The notes: generated from the letters alone by a model not told the origin. DNA of 43,374 nucleotides from a bacterium (GCA_030824575.1 JAVBXL010000065.1:1-43374); one strand, 5' to 3'; positions 26,691 to 35,045 are shown, counted from the first letter of the stretch. Numbers and translations: made by a program.

Positions 26691-28198
26691 GCGGCTATCT
26701 CCTGGCGAGGGACACCGGCGATCAGGGCGTCGCGACGGGCGATGAGGTCGGCAGGCGTCTTGGTTCCTTGGCCGGTGCCGAAGACATAATGGTCCGGGCG
26801 GATCAGCACGGCGTCGGCGCTACGCGCGTCGAGCCAGGCAGCGATCGCGCCCGCATCATCCAACGCTGCGATGTCGATCACGGTGATGTCGGCATTGTCG
26901 ATCGGGGTTCGGGTGAACAGCCGCCAGCCGCTGCCCGTCACATCATCGAGCAGCCGGTCGCCGACGCGCGGCTGGATGAAGCGCTCGCCAGCGCCAGCCG
27001 TGCCGTAGGCGACGATGCCGGTGGTGATGGCGGGGATCAGGTCGGCGGCGGTGCCATGCTGGGCGTTTCTGGCCGCTTCACGCATGGTGGCGTCACGCTG
27101 CGCAGCGGCTTGCGGATCAAGCATACAAATATAGCGACCCGCGCCCACGGCGGCGGAAATGACCGCACGAACATGGGGATCGCGCTCTGGCTGGTAAGTG
27201 TCGAGCAGCGCGTCGGGCGCCTGCCCCTTGAGCACTGCCTCCAGCTTCCACGCCAGATTGGCCACATCGCGCAGGCCATGGCACATGCCCTGGCCGAAAA
27301 AGGGCGGCGTCTGGTGCGCGGCATCGCCGGCCAGGAAGACGCCGCCCATCCGCCACCGCCCGGCAATCAGGCCATGGAACCGGTAGGTCGCCGCGCGTAC
27401 GACCTTGTGCGGAACCCCGGAGAGATAGGGTTCGACCAGGGCTGCGACCGAATCCGGCTCCATCATGGCCTGATCGTCTTCGCCCGGCAGCAGCATGAAT
27501 TCCCAACGCCGGTGATTGCCGCGCCCCGGCACGATGGTCGCCGGGCGCTTGGGATCGCACATCATCACCGACAGCTTTTGTAGGTCAGCGCCGTCCGGCA
27601 CGCCCCACAGGTCGGGGAAGCGGACCGGGCCATCGACCTCTACATCGACCACCAGCCAGGGTTCTTCGAAATCGAGGTCGTCAAGCATAATGCCTAGCGC
27701 CTTGCGCACCGCGCTGCGCGATCCGTCGCACGCGATCACGTAGCGGGCCTGCGCCGTGCGACCTTCGGAAAGCCGCAGCGTGACTCCGTTTTCGTCCTGC
27801 TCCAGCCCTTCGAATGCGACGCCGAGTTGGACAGTTATATTGGAATATTCGGTCAGCGCCTGGCGCAGGTGATTTTCCAGCTCCGGCTGGTAGAAAAAAT
27901 AGTCGTTCGACCAGCTGAACGGCCGCGCCCGGCCGACCGTGCCCATATAGCGGATGACGCCATGGTCGGCGCCGACGTGCAGATGCCCTTCAGTGTCGCG
28001 CATGTCGCCCGCGACCCGATCAATCACGCCAGCCGACTGGAACAGGCGCATCATCTCATGGTCAAGATGCACCGCACGGGGCAGTGGATAGGGGTTCGCC
28101 TCCTGCTCGATCACCAGGACCGACAGGCCGGATTTCCCAAGGAGATTGGCCGCAAAGGCCCCCACCGGCCCGCAGCCGATGATCGCAACATCGAACAT
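26687..28198 (-). CDS. FAD-dependent aromatic hydroxylase, MhpA-like
   Basis: A 503-residue class A flavoprotein monooxygenase. It has the Rossmann motif GCGPVG (residues 8-13), the DG motif CDGSRSAVR (157-165) and the GD motif GDAAHQTPPFFGQGM (291-305). The last form is characteristic of the 3-(3-hydroxyphenyl)propionate hydroxylase (MhpA) group. The C-terminal thioredoxin-like domain (about 400-500) ends VLIRPDHYVFGTGQGTKTPA, as in resorcinol and phenol hydroxylases. It uses NAD(P)H and oxygen to add a hydroxyl to a phenolic ring, making a catechol or trihydroxy compound for the dioxygenase encoded two genes downstream. It overlaps the GlcG-like gene by four bases. In naringenin degraders a hydroxylase of this kind attacks the flavonoid A-ring; whether this one does is unknown. 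Confidence 0.92.
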   Translation of the reverse strand: MFDVAIIGCGPVGAFAANLLGKSGLSVLVIEQEANPYPLPRAVHLDHEMMRLFQSAGVIDRVAGDMRDTEGHLHVGADHGVIRYMGTVGRARPFSWSNDYFFYQPELENHLRQALTEYSNITVQLGVAFEGLEQDENGVTLRLSEGRTAQARYVIACDGSRSAVRKALGIMLDDLDFEEPWLVVDVEVDGPVRFPDLWGVPDGADLQKLSVMMCDPKRPATIVPGRGNHRRWEFMLLPGEDDQAMMEPDSVAALVEPYLSGVPHKVVRAATYRFHGLIAGRWRMGGVFLAGDAAHQTPPFFGQGMCHGLRDVANLAWKLEAVLKGQAPDALLDTYQPERDPHVRAVISAAVGAGRYICMLDPQAAAQRDATMREAARNAQHGTAADLIPAITTGIVAYGTAGAGERFIQPRVGDRLLDDVTGSGWRLFTRTPIDNADITVIDIAALDDAGAIAAWLDARSADAVLIRPDHYVFGTGQGTKTPADLIARRDALIAGVPRQEIAA

Positions 28199-28214
28199 GA
28201 AAGCGTCTTTCCGG

Positions 28215-29450
28215 TCAGGCGGCCACGGGCTGCACTGCGGGGGATTTATGCATCCGTCCGCCCAGCATGATCATCTTGATATTATTGGTGTCCTGCAGGA
28301 TGCGGACGTCCTGGGTCGGATCGCCATCGACCAGCAGCAGGTCGGCCAGATAGCCGGGTTTCACCTGTCCAACTTGCTGTCCCATTAGCTGTCCGCCCAG
28401 CATGGTCGCGGCGCTCAGCGCCTCGGCCGGGGTAAAGCCATAATAGGTCACAAAATGCTCCAGGTCGCGGGCATTGCGGCCATGGGGGTTGAAGGGGAAA
28501 CCATAGTCGCCGCCCGGCAGGATGCGCACGCCGCGCGCCTTGAGCTTGGGGACCAGGGTCTTTTCCCGTTCCAGCCGCTCGGCCGCGCTCGCCTTCATGG
28601 ACGTCATATTGATATAGGGGGGAGGCGATGCTTCCAGTGCGGCAACCGATACGCCGGGGCCGGGCGCATAGAAAATTGCGTCCTTCTTCGCCACCATCGC
28701 GTCGATCGCGGCATCGTCGGCAAAGGAGCAATGATAGAGGATGCGCGCGCCCGCTTCGAGCGCCAGCTCGATCGCACGGGGCGAATAGGCATGGGTCGCG
28801 ATCCACAGGCCTGCTTCCTTCGCCGCTTCGCCCGCCGCCAGCATTTCCTCGTCCGTGTAGAGGATATCGCCCGACGATCCGGGCTTCAGCGCGTCTTCGC
28901 CGGAGATGACCAGCTTGAGAGACTTCACGCCTTCCGCCGCGCAATAAGCGACGAAGGCGCGCATGGCGTCAGGGCCGCGACCGTTGAAGACGTCGCCGGT
29001 TTCCACGCCCTCTTCGCCTTCGGGGCTGCGCTCCAGCGTCGAGGGGATCAGGCGCGGACCGGGGGTTTCGCCGGCCTCGATCGCGCGGGCCAGTTCGGGT
29101 TCGATCTGGTCGCCCAGCGCGCCGGCCGAATAGAGGCTGGTATAGCCATGGTCCAGTAGCACGCGGGCATTGCGCCAGGCAGCGATCTTCAACTCTTCGG
29201 GCGGCAGGATGAACTGGTGATAGATTTTTTCGACCGAGCTGCCCCAGGTCAGATGGGTGTGAGAATCGATCATGCCGGGCATTAGCGTTCCGCCCTGACC
29301 GTCGATCACATGGTCCGCTTCGACCGCGGCGATGGCGGCTGCGTCATGCAAGACGGCTGCAATCCTGTCGTCTTCTACGACCACCGCTCCGGCGACCGGG
29401 GCGCTGCCCGTCCCGTCGAAAATTGCGATATTGCGGATGATGTGCCGCAC
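28215..29450 (-). CDS. Metal-dependent amidohydrolase (imidazolonepropionase/prolidase-like)
   Basis: A 411-residue TIM-barrel amidohydrolase starting with GTG (29450), with GGGAGAG upstream. Metal ligands appear intact: HTH at 64-66 (IDSHTHLTWG), a lysine in KSLKLVISGEDALKP, histidines in IATHAYSPRA and LYHCSFADDA, and an aspartate in LPGGDYGFPF. It lacks a signal peptide. The C-terminal segment GYLADLLLVDGDPTQDVRIL is typical of the group. Members hydrolyse amide, lactam or ester-like C-N and C-O bonds. As the first gene after the LysR-type operator it is the leading gene of the catabolic operon. It may open a lactone or hydrolyse a ring-cleavage product; the substrate is unknown. Confidence 0.85.
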   Translation of the reverse strand: MRHIIRNIAIFDGTGSAPVAGAVVVEDDRIAAVLHDAAAIAAVEADHVIDGQGGTLMPGMIDSHTHLTWGSSVEKIYHQFILPPEELKIAAWRNARVLLDHGYTSLYSAGALGDQIEPELARAIEAGETPGPRLIPSTLERSPEGEEGVETGDVFNGRGPDAMRAFVAYCAAEGVKSLKLVISGEDALKPGSSGDILYTDEEMLAAGEAAKEAGLWIATHAYSPRAIELALEAGARILYHCSFADDAAIDAMVAKKDAIFYAPGPGVSVAALEASPPPYINMTSMKASAAERLEREKTLVPKLKARGVRILPGGDYGFPFNPHGRNARDLEHFVTYYGFTPAEALSAATMLGGQLMGQQVGQVKPGYLADLLLVDGDPTQDVRILQDTNNIKMIMLGGRMHKSPAVQPVAA

Positions 29451-29530
29451 GATGGTCTCTCCCGAAGCTCTTGTTAAGACAGCTTATGCGCCGCCAAAGC
29501 CCCAAAGAAAAATAATGATTTTTGCGAACG

Positions 29531-30427
29531 TCATAGCTTGGAACTATGGATAAGCACGTCGAGCAGCGCCTCTCCCAGCCGCGAAAGCCGCCCGCCCGCT
29601 AGCATCCGCACGCCGATGCTCCGCGGAAAGGCGGCTTCCGCGATCGTGATGGCGCGCAGCACGCCGATGGACAGTTCCGCCGACGCCACCTGCATCGGCA
29701 ATATGGTTACGCGCTGGCTGCCCCGCACCATGGCCTTGGTCGTGAGCAGGGAGTCGCAGCGGATGATGTCCTGCGGCACCGGAATGTCCGCAGCCATGAA
29801 CAGCGCGTCAACCTGACGACGGAAGGCGCCGCGCGCTTCGGGCAGAACCCAGCGCATCAGCGCGGTGTCGCGCAATGACAGGCTGGCGGGCAGATGGTCG
29901 TTCTGCTTGCCCACGATCAGGGCGAAGGGGTCGCGCGAGAAGGTGCGCTCCTCGATCCCCTCCGGCGGTTCATCGATGCCGGTGGTGACGAAGGCCAGTT
30001 CGATGTCGCCGCGGTGGAGCATGGCGGCCAGGTCATGGTCGGGCCGTTCGACCACATGCAGGGCAAAGCGACCGATCCGCGCCTCCAGCCGCCGCACCGC
30101 GTCTGGCAGCAGGCTGACCAGCGCGCCGGGCGTACCGCCGACGCGGAGCGGCCCTGTGATGCCCCGGCTGGCGAGTTGCACCTCCGCCTGCACATCGGCG
30201 AGCAGGCTGTCCATCGCCTCGGCACGACGGAGCAGCGCTTGCCCTTCGGGCGCAAGCAGGATGCCGCTCCGCGAGCGTTCGAACAGCGAAACGCCCAGCG
30301 ACTGTTCCAGCTGCGCGATAGCGTTCGACACGGACGGTTGCGAAATGTTGAGCGCGCGCGCGCCGCCGCTGATGCTGTTGGCGCGACAGACCGCCAGAAA
30401 GGTGCGGATCGCGCGCGGATCGATCAT
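29531..30427 (-). CDS. LysR family transcriptional regulator
   Basis: A 298-residue LysR regulator. The winged helix at residues 1-60 is clear (AIRTFLAVCRANSISGGARA, then LNISQPSVSNAIAQLEQSLG and VSLFERSRSGILL). The C-terminal effector domain begins near residue 90 (GPLRVGGTPGALVSLLPDAV). It is encoded upstream of, and on the same strand as, the ring-cleavage operon; its own stop codon is inside a T-N11-A dyad, so it is a good candidate activator of that operon. It overlaps the stop of the upstream dehydratase gene (ATGA). The inducer would be an aromatic substrate or product; this follows from position, not from the sequence. Confidence 0.93.
   Translation of the reverse strand: MIDPRAIRTFLAVCRANSISGGARALNISQPSVSNAIAQLEQSLGVSLFERSRSGILLAPEGQALLRRAEAMDSLLADVQAEVQLASRGITGPLRVGGTPGALVSLLPDAVRRLEARIGRFALHVVERPDHDLAAMLHRGDIELAFVTTGIDEPPEGIEERTFSRDPFALIVGKQNDHLPASLSLRDTALMRWVLPEARGAFRRQVDALFMAADIPVPQDIIRCDSLLTTKAMVRGSQRVTILPMQVASAELSIGVLRAITIAEAAFPRSIGVRMLAGGRLSRLGEALLDVLIHSSKL
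29532..29548 (-). promoter_or_regulatory. T-N11-A LysR-type operator candidate
   Basis: CATAGCTTGGAACTATG (29532-29548) has 5-bp inverted arms CATAG/CTATG and contains T-N11-A (29534-29546), the LysR-type consensus. It overlaps the stop codon of the LysR gene and lies 82-98 bases upstream of the amidohydrolase start, where an activator site would be expected. Confidence 0.6.
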
Positions 30428-31416
30428 GCGGCTGTTCCGTCGATTATCGCGGCATAGGCGGCGGGATCGACGTTGCTGCCGGACAGCAGGACGACGCTGG
30501 CGCCATCGCAGGGCGGCGCAAGGTCGCTCAGCATCGCCGCCAGTGCGACTGCCCCGCCGGGTTCCACCACCAGCTTGAGTGTGGAAAAGGCGAAGCGCAT
30601 CGCATTGCGCACCTGATCGTCGCTGACGACCAGGCCGCCCGACAGCAGCGCCTGGTTGATCGGGAAGGTCATCTCGCCGGGGCTGGGCGACATCAGCGCG
30701 TCGCAGATGCTGCGGGCGTCGGGCGCGATGCTTTCGCGGATACCGCTTGCGAGCGAGCGGGCGGTGTCATCGAACCCGGCAGGTTCGACCGCGTAGAGGG
30801 CTATTTCAGGCGCGCGCGCCTTAACTGCCGTCGTGATACCCGCCGTCAGGCCCCCGCCGCCGCAACAGACGAGGATCTGGCCGATGCGAGCGCCGACCGC
30901 CGCTGCCTGGTCCAGGATTTCCAGGCCGGCCGTCCCCTGCCCCGCGATGATGAAAGGATCGTCAAACGAGGGCACCAGCGTCGCGCCTCGGCTGTGCGCT
31001 AGCGCGGTCGCAATCTCCTCCCGGCTTTCGGTATGGCGGTCATAGGTGACGATCTCCGCCCCTAGCGCGCGGGTGTTGGCGAGCTTGATCGCGGGGGCAT
31101 CAGTCGGCATCACGATGGTTGCCGGCATGGCGAGCAACTGCGCGGCGGCGGCTACGCCCTGGGCATGATTGCCCGACGACCAGGCGACGACGCCCGCCGC
31201 CCGCTGTTGCGCATCGAGTCGTGCGAGACGGTTGTACGCGCCGCGGAACTTGAACGATCCGGTGCGCTGCGCCCCTTCGAACTTGATGAGGACGCGACGG
31301 CCCAGCCGGTCGTTGAGCGCGTGATTTTCCAGTAACGGCGTGCGCACCGCTGCGGGGGCGATGACGCGAGCGGCGTCGATGATGTCGGCGATCGTGATGG
31401 CGGGCGGTTGATCCAT
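30424..31416 (-). CDS. PLP-dependent serine/threonine dehydratase
   Basis: A 330-residue fold-type II PLP enzyme. The lysine that binds PLP is Lys56 in TGSFKFRGA, the substrate loop is SSGNHAQG (80-87) and the phosphate-binding glycine run is GGGG (186-189). The length without a C-terminal ACT-type domain fits catabolic threonine/serine dehydratases, serine racemases or threo-3-hydroxyaspartate ammonia-lyases, which cannot be told apart here. It deaminates hydroxy amino acids to 2-oxo acids. The gene precedes and overlaps the LysR gene (ATGA), so both are one transcript. It may have no role in the aromatic pathway. AGGAGCAGCGC precedes the ATG. Confidence 0.9.
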   Translation of the reverse strand: MDQPPAITIADIIDAARVIAPAAVRTPLLENHALNDRLGRRVLIKFEGAQRTGSFKFRGAYNRLARLDAQQRAAGVVAWSSGNHAQGVAAAAQLLAMPATIVMPTDAPAIKLANTRALGAEIVTYDRHTESREEIATALAHSRGATLVPSFDDPFIIAGQGTAGLEILDQAAAVGARIGQILVCCGGGGLTAGITTAVKARAPEIALYAVEPAGFDDTARSLASGIRESIAPDARSICDALMSPSPGEMTFPINQALLSGGLVVSDDQVRNAMRFAFSTLKLVVEPGGAVALAAMLSDLAPPCDGASVVLLSGSNVDPAAYAAIIDGTAA

Positions 31417-31591
31417 GCGCTGCTCCTGCTTTGACTCCCGGCTTTAGCCGCGGGCCGGGTCAGGGAGAAGCGCCAACCTTGCGCGTGTGGCCCTAGGACA
31501 TCTTGTCGGACAGGCGGCCGAGATCGCAGGCATCAGATCGACCGATTTCGCGACGACGCGCGAAGCTGCCTTTTCGACATTGGAAGAAAAC

Positions 31592-31666
31592 TGGCTGGGG
31601 CGGCAGGATTCGAACCTGCGAATGGCGGCATCAAAAGCCGCTGCCTTACCACTTGGCGACGCCCCA
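31592..31666 (-). tRNA. tRNA-Gln (anticodon TTG)
   Basis: Read on the minus strand, the acceptor stem TGGGGCG pairs with CGCCCCA. The D arm, the anticodon stem GCGGC/GCCGC around loop TTTTGAT (anticodon TTG), and the T arm GCAGG TTCGAAT CCTGC follow. The discriminator is G73, as expected for glutamine, and CCA is encoded. No intron is present. Confidence 0.97.
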
Positions 31667-31788
31667 GCAGGGCCGATCATATCGGCGCGGATCGCCATAT
31701 AACGTGTCATCGGCGAAAGGAAAGCCTAGTCATGCCAGTTTCGTGACGCCACTATGCGCTTTGTCACTTTGCCGGATCACACCCCTTC

Positions 31789-32304
31789 ATGTCGGTTTCC
31801 AGTTCCCCCGCCTCGCCCGCGCCAATATCCCCCGCCTCGCCGCTCTTCCTACGCGAGGATGAGATCAGGCGCGGGATCGAGATGCTCTATTTCGGCTATT
31901 CCGCACTGACCCGGTCGATCGACGAGAGTCTGTCGGCGCAGGGGCTGGGCCGGGCGCATCATCGCGCGCTCTATTTCATTTCGCGCCAGCCGGACCTGAC
32001 GGTCAAGGATTTGCTGCGATTGCTGGCGATCACCAAGCAATCGCTGGGCCGGGTGCTGAGCGACCTGGTCGAGCGCGGCTATATCGAGACGCGGGCGGGT
32101 GCCAGCGATCGCCGGCAGAAATTGCTGCGACTCAGCCCGTCGGGCAAGGCGCTGGAGGCGGAGCTATTTCGCGCGCTGCGTGAGAAGATGGCGACGGCCT
32201 ATGCGCAGGCGGGACAGGGGTCGGTCACTGGATTCTGGCGCGTGCTGGAAGGGTTGATCCCAGAAGCCGACCGGTCGATGGTGTTCGGCTTGCGCGGTGG
32301 ATAA
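31789..32304 (+). CDS. MarR family transcriptional regulator
   Basis: A 171-residue winged-helix regulator. A proline- and serine-rich N-terminal extension of about 20 residues is followed by the MarR core: DEIRRGIEMLYFGYSALTRS, then GRAHHRALYFISRQPDLTVK. The winged helix comes next (DLLRLLAITKQSLGRVLSDL, VERGYIETRAGASDRRQKLL). The C-terminal helices end the protein. MarR dimers usually repress promoters and release DNA on binding small phenolic ligands. No target is evident next to it: upstream is tRNA-Gln, downstream a small lipoprotein. The Rieske oxygenase promoter 3 kb away carries a dyad that could be a MarR-type site, but this is only a guess. Confidence 0.9.
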   Translation: MSVSSSPASPAPISPASPLFLREDEIRRGIEMLYFGYSALTRSIDESLSAQGLGRAHHRALYFISRQPDLTVKDLLRLLAITKQSLGRVLSDLVERGYIETRAGASDRRQKLLRLSPSGKALEAELFRALREKMATAYAQAGQGSVTGFWRVLEGLIPEADRSMVFGLRGG

Positions 32305-32374
32305 GCACCGGCCGGGAAACCTTCTGCCGCCTCCTGCGCTTATCTTGCTCCTTTTAATGGCTAGAGGAGCCACA

Positions 32375-32689
32375 ATGCGTACTTCCCTTATCGCCGCCGC
32401 CGCCCTGCTGACCGTCGCCGGCCTGTCCGCCTGCTCGGAAAAGGCGCAGGACAATCTGGACAATGCCGGATCGGCGATCGGCAGCGACGTGACCAATGCG
32501 GTCGACAGCGCCGGCGCAAAGATCGACAACGGCCTGGACGATGCCGGCCGTGCGATCGACCGTGGGACAGACAAGATCGGCGCAGCGACCGACAAGGCCG
32601 CGGCCGACGCCAAGCGGGAGGCGGGCGAAGCGAAGCGCGACGTCGGTGCATCGCTGGAAGAGGCGGGCAGCGACCTGCGCAACGAGTGA
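32375..32689 (+). CDS. Small alanine/aspartate-rich lipoprotein
   Basis: A 104-residue lipoprotein. The signal peptide MRTSLIAAAALLTVAGLSAC ends with lipobox LSAC and Cys20. The mature part is a hydrophilic helix with a heptad-like repeat of DNLDNAGSAIG, DSAGAKIDNGLDDAGRAID and RGTDKIGAATDKAAADAKRE, like LEA-type or entericidin-associated stress lipoproteins. The start at 32375 is chosen because GAGGAGC lies upstream and the signal peptide begins there. A REP-type hairpin follows and may terminate it. Function is unknown; such proteins often respond to osmotic or envelope stress. Confidence 0.75.
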   Translation: MRTSLIAAAALLTVAGLSACSEKAQDNLDNAGSAIGSDVTNAVDSAGAKIDNGLDDAGRAIDRGTDKIGAATDKAAADAKREAGEAKRDVGASLEEAGSDLRNE

Positions 32690-32722
32690 GGTGCCGTGGA
32701 TTAGTTCAGACGGCGGGTCTGG

Positions 32723-32742
32723 GTTCCCGCCTGCGCGGGAAC
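32723..32742. repeat. REP-type hairpin between convergent genes
   Basis: GTTCCCGC, loop CTGC and GCGGGAAC form a perfect 8-bp stem. It lies between the lipoprotein and the XRE regulator gene and may serve as a terminator for both. It shares its loop and size with hairpins at 39355-39441 and 42941-43007. Confidence 0.8.
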
Positions 32743-32768
32743 ACGGGTGCCGCTGAACGACCTTTTCT

Positions 32769-33359
32769 CTAAAAAACTACATTGCGGACGAACCGCACCG
32801 GCCCCGATTCGTGATTCGCGAAGAGATAGGGTCGGTCGCTGGTGAAGATCAGGAAGTCGCCGGCCACCACCTGCCGGGGGTCGGCGTCTTCCCTTTCGAC
32901 TGTCAGCACGCCTTCCATGACAAAGAGCATCTCATGCCAGTCGGCTGCGTCTGCTTCCGCCGGGTAGGTTTCGCCCGCGGCCAGCGACCAGGTCCATAGC
33001 TCCGCCTCCCGCGCGGCAGGCACGGTGCCGAGCAGGGTGGCGCGGCTGTCGGGGCTTTGCCCGCGCCAGGCGAGGCTGTCGATCCGGCTGTTGTCGCGCA
33101 TGTCGGGCGGACGGACAAGGCGCGAGAAACTGACTCCCAGCGCCTGCGCCAGCCGGTCAAGCGTCGACAGGCTGACATTGGCTTCCCCGCTTTCAATGCC
33201 GGAGATCATGCGGCGGCTGACGCCGGCCTGCGCCGCCAACCCATCCTGGCTGAAGCCGCGTTCGGTGCGCAGCGCGCGGACATTGCCTGCGACATGGGCG
33301 AGAACGTCCGGCCGCTCATCCTGCGTTGCCGTGTCTTGACTGTGCAATATAGTGCTCAT
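32769..33359 (-). CDS. XRE-cupin transcriptional regulator
   Basis: A 196-residue protein with an N-terminal XRE helix-turn-helix (about 22-80: VAGNVRALRTERGFSQDGLA, AQAGVSRRMISGIESGEANV, SLSTLDRLAQALG). A C-terminal cupin barrel follows (about 110-190: AGETYPAEADAADWHEMLFV, EGVLTVE, GDFLIFTSDRPYLFANHESG). This is the SutR/PuuR-like arrangement in which the cupin senses a small ligand. It is divergent from an EamA exporter gene. Two near-identical operators GTGCA-N6-TGCAC occupy the shared space, one over its own start codon. It probably represses both itself and the exporter. No ribosome site is seen before the ATG at 33359, so it may be translated without a leader. Confidence 0.9.
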   Translation of the reverse strand: MSTILHSQDTATQDERPDVLAHVAGNVRALRTERGFSQDGLAAQAGVSRRMISGIESGEANVSLSTLDRLAQALGVSFSRLVRPPDMRDNSRIDSLAWRGQSPDSRATLLGTVPAAREAELWTWSLAAGETYPAEADAADWHEMLFVMEGVLTVEREDADPRQVVAGDFLIFTSDRPYLFANHESGPVRFVRNVVF

Positions 33360-33384
33360 AGGGCGATGTGCATTATGTTGCACA
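33341..33384. promoter_or_regulatory. Paired operators in the XRE/EamA divergent promoter
   Basis: Site 2, TGTGCA-TTATGT-TGCACA (33367-33384), is a perfect dyad. Site 1, TGTGCA-ATATAG-TGCTCA (33341-33358), has one mismatch per arm pair. The two start 26 bp apart. Site 2 holds a minus-strand -10-like CATAAT and site 1 a plus-strand -10-like TATAGT, so a bound regulator would cover both promoters. Confidence 0.7.
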
Positions 33385-33419
33385 ATGATCCTTCCGACAA
33401 GCCCGCAGAGAGCCGCCTG

Positions 33420-34274
33420 ATGATCGGCCGGCCCGAACTCGCACTGATCGGGGTGACGATCCTGTGGGGCGGCACCTTCCTGATCGTGCATCAGGCTTTG
33501 CGCGAAACCGGGCCGCTTTTCTTCGTCGGTTTGCGCTTTGCGACCGCCGCGCTGCTGACATTGCCGCTCGCGTTGCCGGTGCTGCGCGGGTTGACGCGGC
33601 GCGAACTGGTGGCGGGGCTGGTGATCGGGCTGGGCATTTTCGTGGGCTATTCGCTCCAGACCTGGGGATTGCAGACGATCAGCAGCAGCACGTCCGCCTT
33701 CATCACCGCCGCCTATGTGCCGCTGGTGCCGATATTGCAGTGGGTAATCCTGCGGCGGCGGCCCCGGCTGGCGAGTTGGGCCGGGGTCGCGCTGGCTTTT
33801 GTCGGGCTGCTGCTGATCGCCGCGCCCAGCGACGGGCTGGCGCTGGGGACCGGGGAGGCGCTGACCTTGCTCAGCACGGTGGCGATCGCGCTGGAGATCA
33901 TTTTCATCAGCCTGTGGGCGGGCCAGGTGCATGTCGCGCGGGTGACGGTGATGCAGTTGGCGGTGACCGCCCTGCTCGCCTTCGCCTGCATGGCACCGGC
34001 GGGCGAGAGCGTGCCGCCCTTTTCCTGGATGGTGGTGCTGAGCGCCTGCGGCCTGGGCGCTATGACGGCGCTGATCCAGTTGGTGATGAACTGGGCGCAG
34101 CGCACCGTGTCGCCGACGCGGGCGACCCTGATCTATGCCGGCGAGCCGGTCTGGGCCGGGATCATCGGCCGGATCGCGGGCGAAAGACTGCCGCCGACGG
34201 CGCTGGTCGGCGGCCTGCTGATCGTCGCGGCGGTGGTGGTGAGCGAGATACGCTTCGGTCGAAAGTCCGGTTAG
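33420..34274 (+). CDS. EamA/DMT family transporter
   Basis: A 284-residue inner-membrane protein with ten predicted helices in two EamA repeats; the start of the first is ELALIGVTILWGGTFLIVHQ and the second holds LEIIFISLWAGQVHVARVTV. Such carriers export amino acids or other metabolites. In-frame ATGs also exist at 33366 and 33375, but the first lies partly inside an operator and only about six bases after the predicted transcription start; the ATG at 33420 has a GAGAG site seven bases upstream and puts the first helix at the N-terminus. The gene is controlled with the divergent XRE-cupin regulator. Its stop codon overlaps that of the convergent enoyl-CoA hydratase (TTAG). Confidence 0.88.
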   Translation: MIGRPELALIGVTILWGGTFLIVHQALRETGPLFFVGLRFATAALLTLPLALPVLRGLTRRELVAGLVIGLGIFVGYSLQTWGLQTISSSTSAFITAAYVPLVPILQWVILRRRPRLASWAGVALAFVGLLLIAAPSDGLALGTGEALTLLSTVAIALEIIFISLWAGQVHVARVTVMQLAVTALLAFACMAPAGESVPPFSWMVVLSACGLGAMTALIQLVMNWAQRTVSPTRATLIYAGEPVWAGIIGRIAGERLPPTALVGGLLIVAAVVVSEIRFGRKSG

Positions 34275-35029
34275 CCGCGCTTGAACACCGGCGCGCGCTT
34301 TTCGAAGAAGGCGGCGAAGGCTTCCTGGGCTTCGGGCGAGGTCAGGGTTTCGCGGAACAACTTCGCTTCCTCTTCGATCCGGGCATTGAGCGCGGCGGGA
34401 TCGCCCTTCATCAGGCGGCGGGTGGCGGTCAGCGCCTGGGGCGGCTTGGCCATCAGCGCCGCGGCCTTGGCGCGGGCATGATCGAGCAGGCGGTCGGCCG
34501 GCACGATCGCGGTGATGAGGCCGGCGCGGTCGGCGCCGTCTGCGTCCATCGGTTCGCCCAGCAGCAGCATGGCCGCCGCCTTGGCATGGCCCATCATCGC
34601 TGGCGCGAGCAGGCTGGAGCCAGCTTCGGGCACGATCCCCAGATTGACGAAGGGCATGATGAAGCGCGCATCGGGCGCGGCATAGACGAGGTCGCAGTGA
34701 AAGAGCATCGTCGTGCCGACGCCCACGGCCAGTCCCTGTACCGCGGCGACCAGCGGTTTGTCGAAGGCGGCGATGGCGCGGATGAAGTCGAAGGCGGCGG
34801 CGCCACCCTCCGGCCCGGCGGTAAAATCCTTCAGGTCGTTGCCCGCGCAAAACGCGTCGCCCCGGCCCGCGATCAGCACGGCACCAATGTCGGCGCGCGC
34901 CGATGCGTCGGCCAAGGCGGCGGTCATTGCGCGATACATGGTCGCGGTCAGCGCATTCTTCTTGTCCGGGCGATTGATCTGGATCTCGATCACGCCGGCC
35001 TTGTCCACGATTGCGATATGGTCGCTCAT
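34271..35029 (-). CDS. Enoyl-CoA hydratase/isomerase family protein
   Basis: A 252-residue crotonase-fold protein beginning MSDHIAIVDKAGVIEIQINR. The oxyanion loop is GRGDAFCAGNDLKDF (about 57-71) with AGNDL, and the second is GLAVGVGTTMLFHCDLVYAA (about 98-117). A catalytic-type glutamate lies in GIVPEAGSSL. Lacking the second conserved glutamate, it fits paaG/caiD-like hydratase-isomerases more than the classic two-glutamate hydratase. The ATG at 35029 is preceded by GGAAGGAG. The frame, however, runs on upstream through a 15-bp repeat and could add up to 27 residues. Its substrate is unknown; neighbours do not give a clear pathway. Confidence 0.9.
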   Translation of the reverse strand: MSDHIAIVDKAGVIEIQINRPDKKNALTATMYRAMTAALADASARADIGAVLIAGRGDAFCAGNDLKDFTAGPEGGAAAFDFIRAIAAFDKPLVAAVQGLAVGVGTTMLFHCDLVYAAPDARFIMPFVNLGIVPEAGSSLLAPAMMGHAKAAAMLLLGEPMDADGADRAGLITAIVPADRLLDHARAKAAALMAKPPQALTATRRLMKGDPAALNARIEEEAKLFRETLTSPEAQEAFAAFFEKRAPVFKRG

Positions 35030-35045
35030 GGTCAGCTCCTTCCTA

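Noticed and set aside
31437..31460. CCCGGC...GCCGGG hairpin near tRNA-Gln
   Set aside because: The stem is short with a long loop, has no T-run, and lies in a GC-rich space where such pairing is expected by chance.
32313..32345. GGAAAC...CTT as an EcfG promoter of the small lipoprotein
   Set aside because: It has an extra A in the -35 element and lacks GTT at the right spacing.
32769..34850. 693-codon minus-strand frame joining antisense of the EamA gene to the XRE regulator
   Set aside because: Only the last 196 codons are the real XRE-cupin protein; the upstream part is low-complexity antisense of the exporter and hydratase genes.
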